Below are positions 1-9,030 of a DNA stretch of 64,000 nucleotides, piece after piece (position 1 is the first letter of the stretch; each line of letters starts with the position of its first letter). The notes beneath the pieces were generated by a model. That model was not told where the DNA came from and ran no database searches. It was given only the letters and a program-made list of their open reading frames with translations. Source of the DNA: Daphnia carinata (taxonomy: Eukaryota > Arthropoda > Branchiopoda > Diplostraca > Daphniidae); NCBI RefSeq assembly GCF_022539665.2, contig NC_081336.1:9338778-9402777 (forward strand), written 5' to 3'. Position numbers and translations under genes: made by a program.

Positions 1-189
1 ACAGGTTTGAAAATATTTTACAACAAGATAAGATGTTAGCTGACTCAAACCGGCTGATAACTAAAGTGGACAAAATCCATTGTGTTACGTACCTCTTTAA
101 GTTTCATGCGCAGCTGAAGCTACTTTTTTTCATCCCTCCACTTCTTCTAAGGGTTGTAATTGACTAGGTGATATCACGAGGTGGCCCAT

Positions 190-545
190 TCATGCATTTT
201 CCTGTTCCAATATTGGAACAGATGGAACGATTTTGGTGGCTGAATGTCTAAGCGATGATGTGGTAATGCACTCAATTATACCAATAGTGACCAAAAAATG
301 CATTAGTTTAACGGCCATGTCTTGCTTGGCGTCTTCCTTGGACCCCACCACATTTTCCAACTTCCTGCAACAGACTGTTTGCTGTTTGCATTCTTGGCAA
401 GGATAGTACTTGCTCACATCTTCAGCTTGTAAAATGGCTTCAAAGTGCTCTTCGTTTGCAATATTCACCACAAAAACGAATTTGTCAAACTGTGTGCCAA
501 TGTCTGCCTCTGTCATTTTTAACGGTAAACAATTTACATTTCAGG
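190..545 (-). pseudogene. Fragment of the nuclease-like/NACHT gene family
   Basis: The 108-residue open stretch matches the middle region of the three large NACHT genes at 3.3-18.7 kb. It carries the FVFVVN segment, DVSKYY, ECKQQT and, after a gap, the KLMHFL block that corresponds to KLTHLL in the first full gene. About 60 residues present in the full genes between ECKQQT and that block are missing. Similarity continues a few bases upstream of the methionine to about 545, so the ATG is not a real start. No nuclease-like or P-loop part is present. It is a detached, internally deleted copy and is very unlikely to make a working protein. Confidence 0.8.
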
Positions 546-589
546 AGCAAATATGGCAATCCGTTTTACCGAAAAAAATAGGGAAAAAT

Positions 590-665
590 CTATTGCCTCC
601 CAGAATCCGGGGGGTAATAGCATTTTGTCTATTGCCCCCCGGAATCCAGATGGCGCTGGCAACGG
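590..665. repeat. Short inverted repeat with G/C runs (MITE-like end)
   Basis: An arm reading CAGAATCCGGGGGGTAATAG is followed after 8 bases by its near-perfect reverse complement, ending CCCCCCGGAATCCAG. Related strings (CCCCCTGGATACCAGGTGGCG and its complement) occur in the repeat blocks near 49.0, 52.9 and 61.5 kb. This suggests a fragment of the same small non-autonomous element. Confidence 0.5.
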
Positions 666-755
666 GTACCAGTGCGCCTTTTCTTTTGTAGAATGCGTTG
701 CAGACAGTGATAATAAATAGTTTTTATTACAGGCGAACAACATTATTGGCGAATT

Positions 756-905
756 CCAATGGGTGCCCTAGAGTTGACCTAGGGCAATTTTTTGCCCTAA
801 GTATGTTCCAATGGGCTGACGGGGCAACTTTTTTTCAGAGCAACCCTGGGTTTTTGTGTTCCAATGGCTGCCCCAAATTTTTAGAGTTGCCCTAAAACTG
901 CCCTT
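756..905. repeat. Cluster of TTCCAATGG / GCCCTA short repeats
   Basis: TTCCAATGG occurs three times within about 110 bp. Each copy is followed by a stretch rich in TGCCC or GGGCA, and GCCCTA/TAGGGC pairs lie in both orientations. The same words form the ends of the small element at 1746-1848. This is probably a degraded or nested copy of that element. No coding capacity is seen. Confidence 0.4.
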
Positions 906-1745
906 TCGGGCGCTCGCAAAAACTGACTTTTTTTTCAGTTTTTCAAACCCTGAACGGGGCACTTCCTAGCAGACGAATTTTTTACTTTTTTGCAGACGAA
1001 TTCGTTGTTGTTAGCAGTTAGTCTTGTTTATGCTGTATTATTTTGTTTTACATAACTTGTTTTATAGTGAGGAGACTTTTGCAACAACGAGTGTACCGAT
1101 TAAAAAAAATGAGGATGGATTAAGTGTCCTACGTCAGGTAAAGTATTTCTCATTGAATAGACTTTTTTTTAATTTAGTAAGTTGCAGCAGTGATTTTGGA
1201 ACGATCTTGGCTGGTTTTCGCTCCCCATATGCCTATATAGTTAATAATCAAGCGCTAAATTAAGCCATATCGACGTTGTTACAGTAAAAAATGGTTTGAA
1301 ATCACCAGGTAGGGTATTATTTACATGTTAACATACCAAGCACCGATTAACTTCAGTTATTTATAATATTACAGGATACCATTTGTAGCAATAACCACGG
1401 AAGCTGTACCGCTAAAACTAAAATGCAATAATTATGATGGTCTTTAATGCAGTTTAATACAAATAAAGAAAATATTTTACTATTTGTTTTGTATTGTTTT
1501 TTTTCTACATTAAGGATTACAATCATACATAGTTACGGATGAAAATTTTATTAATAATATCTCCAAATAAATATAAAAAGGGGTGGGTGGAAATGGGACA
1601 TAGGAACACAAATAATGGCATCACAACTCTACAACCACTACACACACTACACACAAAAACTATAACCTACACTTTCAACACCTGCCATTTTTTGTTTACA
1701 AATGTGCGGTAAAAGAGCGTCTGCTTGCACCCAGTCAAAAAATGT
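906..1745. other. Intergenic, no recognisable gene
   Basis: A+T-rich sequence. The longest open stretch (79 codons at 1024-1263, plus) has no recognisable motif, splice partner or second copy. I see nothing else here. Confidence 0.5.
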
Positions 1746-1848
1746 ATTCCAATGGACTCAAAACCTGGCACTGCCCCGGCTAGTGCATGACGTCATGGCT
1801 AGGTTTCTGACTGCCCTAACCCTACTCTGTAGGGCAGCCATTGGAAAT
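1746..1848. mobile_element. MITE-like element, about 100 bp
   Basis: It begins ATTCCAATGG and ends CCATTGGAAAT, a terminal inverted repeat of about 9 bp. Just inside the right end a second inverted pair, CTGCCCTA and TAGGGCAG, would form a hairpin. It has no coding capacity. Size and structure fit a miniature inverted-repeat element, but no target-site duplication is obvious. Confidence 0.5.
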
Positions 1849-1899
1849 CGCCATATGCTGTTCTGCCAAGAGAGAAAAGCTTAAGCCATGTAATTGCTA

Positions 1900-2270
1900 A
1901 GGTCTAAATGAAAATATGGACATTTCTGGTTTCAACAGAGCAATAAGGCAAGATTGTCCTAAGGCTTGTTTGACAGATTCAAGGTTCAACTGAAACATTA
2001 TAACATGTATGTATACTTGGTCAGGTGTTTTCGTAATTCATCAGCTGTTATATTTGTTTTTAATAAAGATTTTTTTGCTGGTTACTCTGTGGTTTTACAT
2101 ATAAGGAAGTGAAACCTTTATGGCCCACATTTCCAATCGCTTCTAGGTTGCAATTAAACACTGCCCAGTGAAGCCTAATCATTCATGGAGGATCTACTAC
2201 CAATGAATCTTATTCGTGTGGTAAGTAATATTTTTTAAATATGTTACTTATAAATGCAAAATGACATGAA
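1900..2270 (-). pseudogene. Decayed ankyrin-coding 3' remnant of the NACHT family
   Basis: On the minus strand this aligns with 9361-9780, the ankyrin-coding 3' part of the second NACHT gene. Shared landmarks on the plus strand are CCTAAGGCTTGTTTGAC, GGTCAGGTGTTTTCGTAATTC, the stretch around CACTGCCCAGTG (codons for ALHWA in the intact gene) and the final GGTAAGTAATATTTTT. Small deletions and stops break the frame throughout. It lies in the downstream flank of the first NACHT gene. A similar remnant at 8250-8640 lies in the matching place behind the second gene, so the remnant existed before the tandem duplication. Confidence 0.75.
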
Positions 2271-2339
2271 CGTTGCTTCATGCTTTGTTGTGACAGTTCT
2301 CATCTCTAGAAATAACAACTGCACACTTCTCCTAACACA

Positions 2340-3120
2340 GGTATTCCCTTCTTCATTGATTAACCTTTCATCTGTGATATTCACATTTCATTTTGTTGAA
2401 TAGATTGGTTTGAAAGTAATTGCTGGTTGGTTTTACAACCAAAATGTGGCAGTCTGTTTGTATGACTATGGTTTGTCGAATTCTGCCACGTTTGGGAAGA
2501 AATGTGTTGGTAATGCTGCTGATCGAGAATTGGTATTTGAAACTATTCTCTTATCAGTTTATTGACCAGATCGTTGCTATTCAGAGACTTTGGGGAATTC
2601 GAAGGCTGTTTGTCACGCACATCACAAACTCGTCACGCGCTTCATGTATTTGCTAAACTATATGCGTCGTTGACTTGACGCGTCTATTTAAATTTTGGCC
2701 AACGCTAGATCATCAAGGCAGAAAACGTTAATCAAGAATTCAACATGGACTTTCCGCAAGGTGTTTGACTACTTATATTGTAAACAACATTTTCAGTCTC
2801 GTATGATTTGATTATTACGTTTTCCAACATAAGATTGCGGAACGTACCTGAAATTGTTGATTGAACCCACGTCGTTGGAAACGCATCTAGTGATTGGGAT
2901 TTTACTTTATACTGGATCTCATATCACAAAGCAGGTCAATTGAATTTGAATCTTCCCCGAATGTTTGTGTATGCATAAAGGTAATTGATTTTTTTAAATT
3001 TAACGAATAATTAAAGGCAGGTAAATTTTTCTGAAATATATTGCTAGAGTGAAGTACATAAAACACTAACTATAATAGTCACAGACTTGTCGACAATGAT
3101 TTAAGCTGCAACGACAAGTT
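2340..3120. repeat. Dispersed block of about 0.75 kb, copy 1
   Basis: A block found four times in the window (here, 8640-9030, 25950-26400 and 29200-29990). It has coding-like stretches on the plus strand, for example YGLSNSATF followed by GNAADRELVFETI and AIQRLWGI. Stops and a candidate intron interrupt it, and I do not recognise the protein. The block ends near the words TAATTAAAGGCAGGTA and GTCACAGACTTGTC, which are shared with the 3' ends of NACHT genes 1 and 2 and with the sequence behind the third astacin gene. Confidence 0.65.
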
Positions 3121-3276
3121 TCGCCAATCGGACGTTACTAGCAGTCTAGACCTCCTATGATTGTTGCAGTAAAAAAAAAATCCGACGTGCTGCGCGTCAA
3201 AGCAATACGTCGCCATAATGGGGAAGCAGTCTTTTATACATTTGGCCATTGTTCATGGCTTGAAATTGGAAAGCTG

Positions 3277-6200
3277 CTAACTGAGAAATTGTTCGAATGC
3301 AGCCTTGATGATTGGCTTCGTTTCAGTTTCGCCCAAAGATCCATCGAGGCAATCGAGTAAAAATTGAAACAAGTTCGCAGTTTTTGAGGCAGCAATTAAC
3401 GCGTTGGTATACCGATTGATAAAAACTGAACTAAATTGTTGTGGGTTTTTGATGTGCTGAGCTAAATCTTCAGCAAATTTTTTCAATTGATGTGGTAGTT
3501 TCGTTCTTCGACCAACTTCCGTCTTGTTCAGCATGGAATTCAAAAATACCCTTACTCCTTGATAATTGTTTTCAACTAAAATTTCATTAATGATCAATTT
3601 GCGTACAGGTTCCCCATCCAAAAGCTGGTTCTCCTCGACAGTGGTTATGTCCATTCCTCTATGCAAATATCGAGCAAACAAGTATTCGGCGTAGGTGCGA
3701 TGAATGAACTGGACTTTAGATTTCTCTTCACCTTTGGTAAATAGAACTAATCCGTATTTCACTCCTAAATCATTTGTTGTTTTTTCCTTTTCAGACTTTT
3801 CAGTAGCCGAGTGATAATACGACAGTCGAGAGGGCCATAAAATATTCACGTTCTTCTCCTTCACGACGAGTGTCTCTATGGCCAATTTAGTCAGGTGAGA
3901 CTCAATGTCATCGATCAAGAAATCCATAGCGCAGCTCCCGATGTCACCGATACTTAACGATTTTGTCTTTTCTTTCCGAAAGATTCGCCGTTTTGCTTCC
4001 AAAAGACAGTCGTACAGACTCTTTAAATCGAAATTTTGATACCTTAATGTTACATTTACATTGTCGTTTTTTATTTGTTCTTCAACATCCGACTGGTAGC
4101 ACTCGGCTAGAATTCGACATTGCAATGGAACTCCAATGAAGGATTTTTCTTCATCTGTTAGAGTCTGCGATACTCGGTGAGCTAACGCTTCGGCGAACTT
4201 CTTTATAATAATAGGCTTGTTTTCCGTTTCAATGTTTTGTAAATTTGCTTGCCAATGCTTGATTAAGTAATCAATTTGGCCTTTTTCAGCCAAAATTTGC
4301 AGGTGATGTGCCAATTGAAACAACCCAGATTGTAATTCTTCTACCATGTGGGGCCTGGTCGTCACGTAGAGTTCAATCGTTTCCTTCTCGGCGAGCATTT
4401 TCATCAAACGGATTACGTTCTGTTGACAATCACGACTGATTTCATCGAAGCCATCAAACATGAAAGCAATCCTGTCTCCCGTTTTTATTCGGTGCCTTAA
4501 CAGTGATCGAGAAAACAAGCTGTCATTTGCAACGATGTGCAACTGCTTGACAAGGAAATCAACGCCGTTGACTTCAGAAGTTGCCGCTGATGGTGAGAGA
4601 GCTGTTTCGTGCTCAACTAGATTTATTTTAATGATCCAGTGATCTGGTTTTGCTCGTTTCATTCCCATGTAGTAATGGGAGAGGAGAGTTGATTTGCCTG
4701 TTCCAGCCACACCAGATATAATAACAACCGGAAGTCGTTCACTTCCCTCATCCAGCCGGATGAGCTGGCTCTCGTCGATAGCGTTTGAGGACACTTGTTC
4801 ATCTGTAAGACGTTTAATTGCTTCCCATATGGATTGACGCTCTTCGTGTTTGACAAGCCATTTTATTCCACCTTGCGCAGTGATTCTGCATTTGTCCTGG
4901 AGCTGATCTACCGTAAAATTTAAACGATTTGCTAATTTAGTTTCGGAAGATTTGTTGAATGCAGTCATCAACCGCCTTTCGATGTACGAAGATTTTTCGT
5001 ATGCCGATGTGTCCGATTTATAAATGTTGATATCTTTATTCTGCTGGAACAGCAATTCTTCTATAGAAAGGTAATCGATGGCTTTGTCTGGCTCGTTTCC
5101 AACCAGCTCATTCACGGTTAACGTCGTTCCTTGGAACGTAATTGTTTTCTGTAGGATAGCCTTTTGAAATTTCTCGCTCAACTCTGCGAAAGTGATGCTG
5201 TCTGTCATTCCACCAGTTCCGTCACGACAGAGGAACATTATTTTGTTGACCTTTTGATTATCCGGAACAAGATCTGCATAATGACATGGATCAGGTGTTT
5301 CTTTATCGCAAACGACGATGAGAAGATGGTGAGAATCTTGATTTAATTTCAAAATGTTTTTCCAACGGTCCTTGTCTTGTAAACTACTCAGTTTCACCAC
5401 CAAAAAGCTTTCATTCCTGTTGTACTCCGGTACATTCTGAATGGCCGAAAAGACTTTAACAGCCGTATGCTTCGGTGACTGGGTAATAATTCGTTCAATC
5501 CTGTTACCATTAGCTAGCAAATGTGTTAGTTTAACGGTCATTTTATTACTAGCATTTTCGTTGAACCCCATCATGGTTTTTAATTTTGTCTGATACTCTG
5601 TTGAAATCTCTCTAGCACCTTCTAGTAAGATCTCCTTGGCTTTTTCTGATGTTAGCCAATCGCCCCCTTCCATTGCCTTCTGTATAGCAACCGGTATTTC
5701 TTTCAACAAGTGGTTCGTTTGCTGTTTGCATTCTTTGCGAGTGTAGTACTTGCTCACATCTTCAGTTTGTAAAATCTCTTCAAATCGCTCTTCGTTTGGC
5801 ATGTTTACCACGAACACCAATTTCTCGAGAAATGCTTCAAGGTCTGCGACCTCGATTTTTAACGGTAGGCCATTTTCTGTTTCACCGTTCGTTTGGCTCT
5901 TTCCAAAATTGTTACTCAGTTGGAATTTCCATTTTACTAATTCGACGTATCCCACCTTTTTGCTGAGGATTTGACATAGTTGATTAGCTCCATCGGACAA
6001 CGGGGACACGTAGAAAACATCGCGCACTTCAAGATGTTTAGCTCCCTTGAGAAAGTCCTCATGGAACTTTCCGTTTGTTTTGTTAGTAGGATCAATGACA
6101 ATGACGTGTTCCTTGATTAAAGCAACATGAAAGTTTTTAAAGACATCGATTTTCATATCAATTTTTTTTTTATCTTCGCTTATCTTCCCAAAGTCTTGCA

Positions 6201-6999
6201 ACTTTTCGGCAAGACGATCTATGTCTGACGGCCATTCCTTTAACGCTTCATCTTGTAACTCGTCTGTGAATTCCAATTTATAACGAGCTGTCTTTTCTTG
6301 AGGACCAAATTCGAAAATTCTTTCATTTTCGTCTTTTATACGTATCAGTTTGATGACGTCTTGTTGCTTATGTTTAATCCACACGGAATCATTAGCATTA
6401 TCTTGTAACTCCCTTGTGCAATTCAATCGATCACTAGCTGTTTGTTCTCCTTTCTTTTCTTGCGGATCTAATTTTAAATTTTCATCAGGTTGGTGGTCGT
6501 TCGCCACGAAGCCTGTCCGTTTGTCCTTGTTGTCACCTTTCACATAAAAGTTGATGTTGGTGCAAATGATGCAGTCTTGAATGTCACCGCCTCTCCGACT
6601 TATCATGCAGAACGAACGGAAATACTTTGGTAAGCTGAAATCGCCCTTGCCCTTATCTAGTAGGTGATCCGCATTTATCTTGTCATTCTCGTTTTCCTTG
6701 TGTTTGGCCTGCAGGTAGCGATAGAGCCAATGCTTACCTTCAGGTGTTTCGTCTGGCACTTGATATCGGAAAATCACATCGTCAAACTTACCGCCCAGGT
6801 CTTCCCTTCCTTTGCCCAATTCAAATCTGTAACCGGCCCCGAGTGCTCGGATGCAAAACAACGCCCTCAGCTTCGATTCAAATTTCAAACCGTGTTCTTC
6901 ATCAGTATTTTTTTTAGTTTTTTTTCCTGCTTTATCCGCTGAGGCTGGTGTGCTCATTGGTGTTAAATTGCTGGGCGTTGGCTCGTCACCTGTCTCCAT
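3277..6999 (-). CDS. NACHT-1: nuclease-like/NACHT STAND protein, short form (1240 aa)
   Basis: A single intronless frame of 1240 residues. After a Lys/Ser/Ala-rich tail (1-35), residues 36-150 look like a PD-(D/E)XK nuclease fold: E41 in the first helix, KFDD (D73, D74), YLQAKHK (Q97, K99), then a strand ending CIICTN. A middle region of about 550 residues is unassigned. The NACHT ATPase follows, with Walker A GVAGTGKS at 763-770, Walker B FMFDGFDE around D849, and TTRP near 880. A winged-helix-end motif, FIHRTYAEYLFARYL, lies near 1095-1110. The start fits because all three paralogues share the METGD/MEAKS-type N-terminus. Compared with NACHT-2 it lacks the last 380 or so residues, including the ankyrin part, ending at FEQFLS. 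Family knowledge suggests an intracellular STAND sensor or switch. The nuclease activity and its ligand are inferences. Confidence 0.85.
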   Translation of the reverse strand: METGDEPTPSNLTPMSTPASADKAGKKTKKNTDEEHGLKFESKLRALFCIRALGAGYRFELGKGREDLGGKFDDVIFRYQVPDETPEGKHWLYRYLQAKHKENENDKINADHLLDKGKGDFSLPKYFRSFCMISRRGGDIQDCIICTNINFYVKGDNKDKRTGFVANDHQPDENLKLDPQEKKGEQTASDRLNCTRELQDNANDSVWIKHKQQDVIKLIRIKDENERIFEFGPQEKTARYKLEFTDELQDEALKEWPSDIDRLAEKLQDFGKISEDKKKIDMKIDVFKNFHVALIKEHVIVIDPTNKTNGKFHEDFLKGAKHLEVRDVFYVSPLSDGANQLCQILSKKVGYVELVKWKFQLSNNFGKSQTNGETENGLPLKIEVADLEAFLEKLVFVVNMPNEERFEEILQTEDVSKYYTRKECKQQTNHLLKEIPVAIQKAMEGGDWLTSEKAKEILLEGAREISTEYQTKLKTMMGFNENASNKMTVKLTHLLANGNRIERIITQSPKHTAVKVFSAIQNVPEYNRNESFLVVKLSSLQDKDRWKNILKLNQDSHHLLIVVCDKETPDPCHYADLVPDNQKVNKIMFLCRDGTGGMTDSITFAELSEKFQKAILQKTITFQGTTLTVNELVGNEPDKAIDYLSIEELLFQQNKDINIYKSDTSAYEKSSYIERRLMTAFNKSSETKLANRLNFTVDQLQDKCRITAQGGIKWLVKHEERQSIWEAIKRLTDEQVSSNAIDESQLIRLDEGSERLPVVIISGVAGTGKSTLLSHYYMGMKRAKPDHWIIKINLVEHETALSPSAATSEVNGVDFLVKQLHIVANDSLFSRSLLRHRIKTGDRIAFMFDGFDEISRDCQQNVIRLMKMLAEKETIELYVTTRPHMVEELQSGLFQLAHHLQILAEKGQIDYLIKHWQANLQNIETENKPIIIKKFAEALAHRVSQTLTDEEKSFIGVPLQCRILAECYQSDVEEQIKNDNVNVTLRYQNFDLKSLYDCLLEAKRRIFRKEKTKSLSIGDIGSCAMDFLIDDIESHLTKLAIETLVVKEKNVNILWPSRLSYYHSATEKSEKEKTTNDLGVKYGLVLFTKGEEKSKVQFIHRTYAEYLFARYLHRGMDITTVEENQLLDGEPVRKLIINEILVENNYQGVRVFLNSMLNKTEVGRRTKLPHQLKKFAEDLAQHIKNPQQFSSVFINRYTNALIAASKTANLFQFLLDCLDGSLGETETKPIIKAAFEQFLS

Positions 7000-7260
7000 T
7001 TCAAGCGCTTTCTTCTGTCCCGCAAAGATTTCTTCTGTGGGATAGTGGGATGTTTATCGCACCAAGTGAAACTGGTGGAATCGAAGAAGGAATCAGAGTC
7101 AAGTTGTTCAAAATGGCGGCCTTAGATAACGTCACTGGCGATAAGCCGGCGTTAGCTTGTCCCGAAACAAGCCCACTGAGCTGTCCAGTGGCTTTGAAAG
7201 CGTTTAGCTATTTGAGATTATGTTATATTTGTTTTTTTTTACTCACCTATTAGCAAAGAA
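7000..7260 (-). promoter_or_regulatory. Conserved 5' flank of NACHT-1
   Basis: The roughly 250 bp upstream of the start codon is nearly the same before NACHT-1 and NACHT-2 (13808-14060) and still recognisable before NACHT-3 (18669-18970). Shared words include CTTTCTTCTGTCCCGCAA, AACTGGTGGAATCGAAGAAG, AACGTCACTGGCGATAAG and TTAGCTTGTCCCGAAACAAG. It probably contains the 5' untranslated region and core promoter. No TATA box is obvious. Confidence 0.45.
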
Positions 7261-7478
7261 ATTTGCACTTTGAGAAAATGAAGAGTTTAATGGGAATGAA
7301 GAAAAAATTGGTGTAGCGTGTAAAGATTCATGGACAACTTTCGTTCGCCATGACTTTACTGTAAACGCGCAACATGAATCCTGTTCTGGCTTTAAGAGGT
7401 AAATTGAAGTTTGCAGATAACGTATTTTACAACTTTACAAGCGATAAGCTTATCGTTTGGGAGAGATATGCTAGACTT

Positions 7479-7566
7479 CTAATTTGTTGACAATTGTATT
7501 TGTCCTGTTTCAAATTTGTTCGTTTCAGAACGGCCTAGAAGGACAACAGTTCCATTACGACTAATT
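7479..7566 (-). pseudogene. Orphan C-terminal tail of a Tret1-like gene
   Basis: The minus strand encodes NGTVVLLGRSETN followed by KFETGQIQL and a stop. This is nearly the C-terminus of the intact transporter at 19.4-21.2 kb. No transmembrane part is present. Together with the NACHT 5' flank it reproduces the junction between the third NACHT gene and its neighbouring transporter, so the tandem unit extended beyond the NACHT gene. Confidence 0.75.
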
Positions 7567-7640
7567 AAACTGGCCAAGACGCTAAAAGCGTCTATCCCGA
7601 ACAACTCACGACACGACTTAGACGCAGTGATTAAACAGGT
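7562..7640 (+). pseudogene. Fragment of a small unidentified exon
   Basis: The plus strand reads IKLAKTLKASIPNNSRHDLD followed by AVIKQ. It matches the exon at 22328-22459 (IKLAETLKTSIPNNSRHDID) and the broken copy near 26650-26700. It is joined directly to the transporter tail at 7479-7566, a junction not found at the source locus, so it arose by rearrangement. Confidence 0.6.
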
Positions 7641-7649
7641 TACAGGAGC

Positions 7650-8245
7650 AAAATTTCGGTTTGCGTCAAAGGAGGTGCTTCTTGGTTTCTTGTCTCGCCT
7701 TGATATTTTTTAATGTAAGAGCCTGTATTTTTCGTGTTTGATGTATACTATTTCATCACGAATAATAAATGTACGCAATCTATTTTTAAAATTTTTCATG
7801 CGAAACTTATAGCGTTTTTATATTCTGGGCATTACAATTATATTAATTGGGCAAAAGAATAAGCAGTTTATTTGAAAAGGTAAGGCAAGTGTATTGAACA
7901 GGAAATGTATACAAATCTCGATTACATAAAGGTCTTTTAGAAATATGGCAACATAGAAACCGAGTAGAAGGTGCCAAAGGTAAGGGTAACGAAAGCCTGT
8001 TATTCGTCCGTTTCTTACCATTCCCATCATTCAATGGTTGACACTGGCATGGTTCGGACGTCGCCTCTCGTGTACAGCGTCTTGGAGAAAACACCTTCGT
8101 GTTGAATAGGTGCTCGATACACTTACGATCCTTGTTGTTCAAGTTGATGAGTAGAGCATTAACCAATTTTGCATTTTGTTGTAACAACACTACGCTGTTC
8201 TTTGGAGCCCAGATGGAATAGCTTGATTCATGAAATTGCGAGGTC
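7650..8245. other. Spacer; one unassigned minus-strand open stretch
   Basis: At 7843-8190 (minus) a 115-codon open stretch begins LLQQNAKLVNALLINLNNKD and includes a Cys-containing part (REATSEPCQCQPL). I found no second copy, domain or clear splice partner. It could be one exon of a small gene or chance. Nothing else is seen. Confidence 0.25.
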
Positions 8246-8249
8246 TAAA

Positions 8250-8640
8250 TGTATCTATGGGTATTTCCGATTTCAACAAAGCCTAAGGTAAGATTGTCCT
8301 AAGGCTTGCTTCACAGATTCATGGTTCAGCTGAAATATTATCCTTTATACCCCGTCAGGTGTTTTCATAATTCATCAGCTGTTATATTTGTTGTTAATAA
8401 AAATATTTTTTGCAGGGTACTTTGTGTTGTGAAACCTTTGTGGTCCACAGTTCCATCACCTCCAGGTCACAGTTGAACATTGCCCAGTGAAGTCTAATCG
8501 TTCATGGAGGATCTACCAATGAATCATTGTGTGGTAAGTAATATTTTTTCAAATATGTTACTGATGAATGCCAAATGGCACAAACCTTGCATCACGCTTG
8601 GTTTTGACATGTCTCATCTTGAGAAATAACTTCTGCACAC
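8250..8640 (-). pseudogene. Decayed ankyrin-coding remnant, second copy
   Basis: Parallel to 1900-2270 and to 9361-9780 of NACHT-2, with the same landmarks (CCTAAGGCTTGCTTCAC, GTCAGGTGTTTTCATAATTC, GAACATTGCCCAGTGAAG, GGTAAGTAATATTTTTTC). Frame breaks occur throughout, so no protein is expected. It sits immediately downstream of an intact NACHT gene that has its own ankyrin end. It is therefore a separate ancestral fragment carried along in the duplication unit. Confidence 0.75.
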
Positions 8641-9030
8641 TTCTCCTAACACAGGTATTTCCTTGTTCATTGATAAACCTTTCATCCATGCCATTCACTT
8701 TTCGTTTTGTTGGATAGATTTGTTTGAAAGTCATTACTGGTTAGTTTTATAACTAAAATGTGGCATTCCGAGTCTATGGCTACGGTTTGTCGAATTGTAC
8801 CACATATGGGGAAAAACATGATGATAATGCTGTTGTTCGAGAATTAGTGTTTGAAACTATTCTCTTGTCAGCTTGTTGACGACAGCGTTGCTATTCAGAG
8901 ACTTTGGGGAATCCGAAAATCAATAATTAAAGGCAGGTAGATTTTACTGAAGTGTATTGATGGAGTCAACTACAAAAAAACACTAACTATAACAGTCACA
9001 GACTTGTCTGCAATGATCTAATCCGGAGCG
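8640..9030. repeat. Dispersed block, copy 2 (internally deleted)
   Basis: Matches 2340-3120 and 29200-29990 but jumps from GGGGAATCCGAA directly to AATAATTAAAGGCAGGTAG near 8920, losing about 400 bp. Its end overlaps the last codons of NACHT-2. The 3' end of that gene is therefore shared with this repeat. Confidence 0.65.

Noticed and set aside
1024-1263. 79-codon plus-strand frame
   Set aside because: No motif, copy or splice support in A+T-rich sequence.
7516-7713. 65-codon plus-strand open frame
   Set aside because: Its first part is the opposite strand of a transporter C-terminal tail and its second part is a piece of another exon, so the frame is an accident of the joint.
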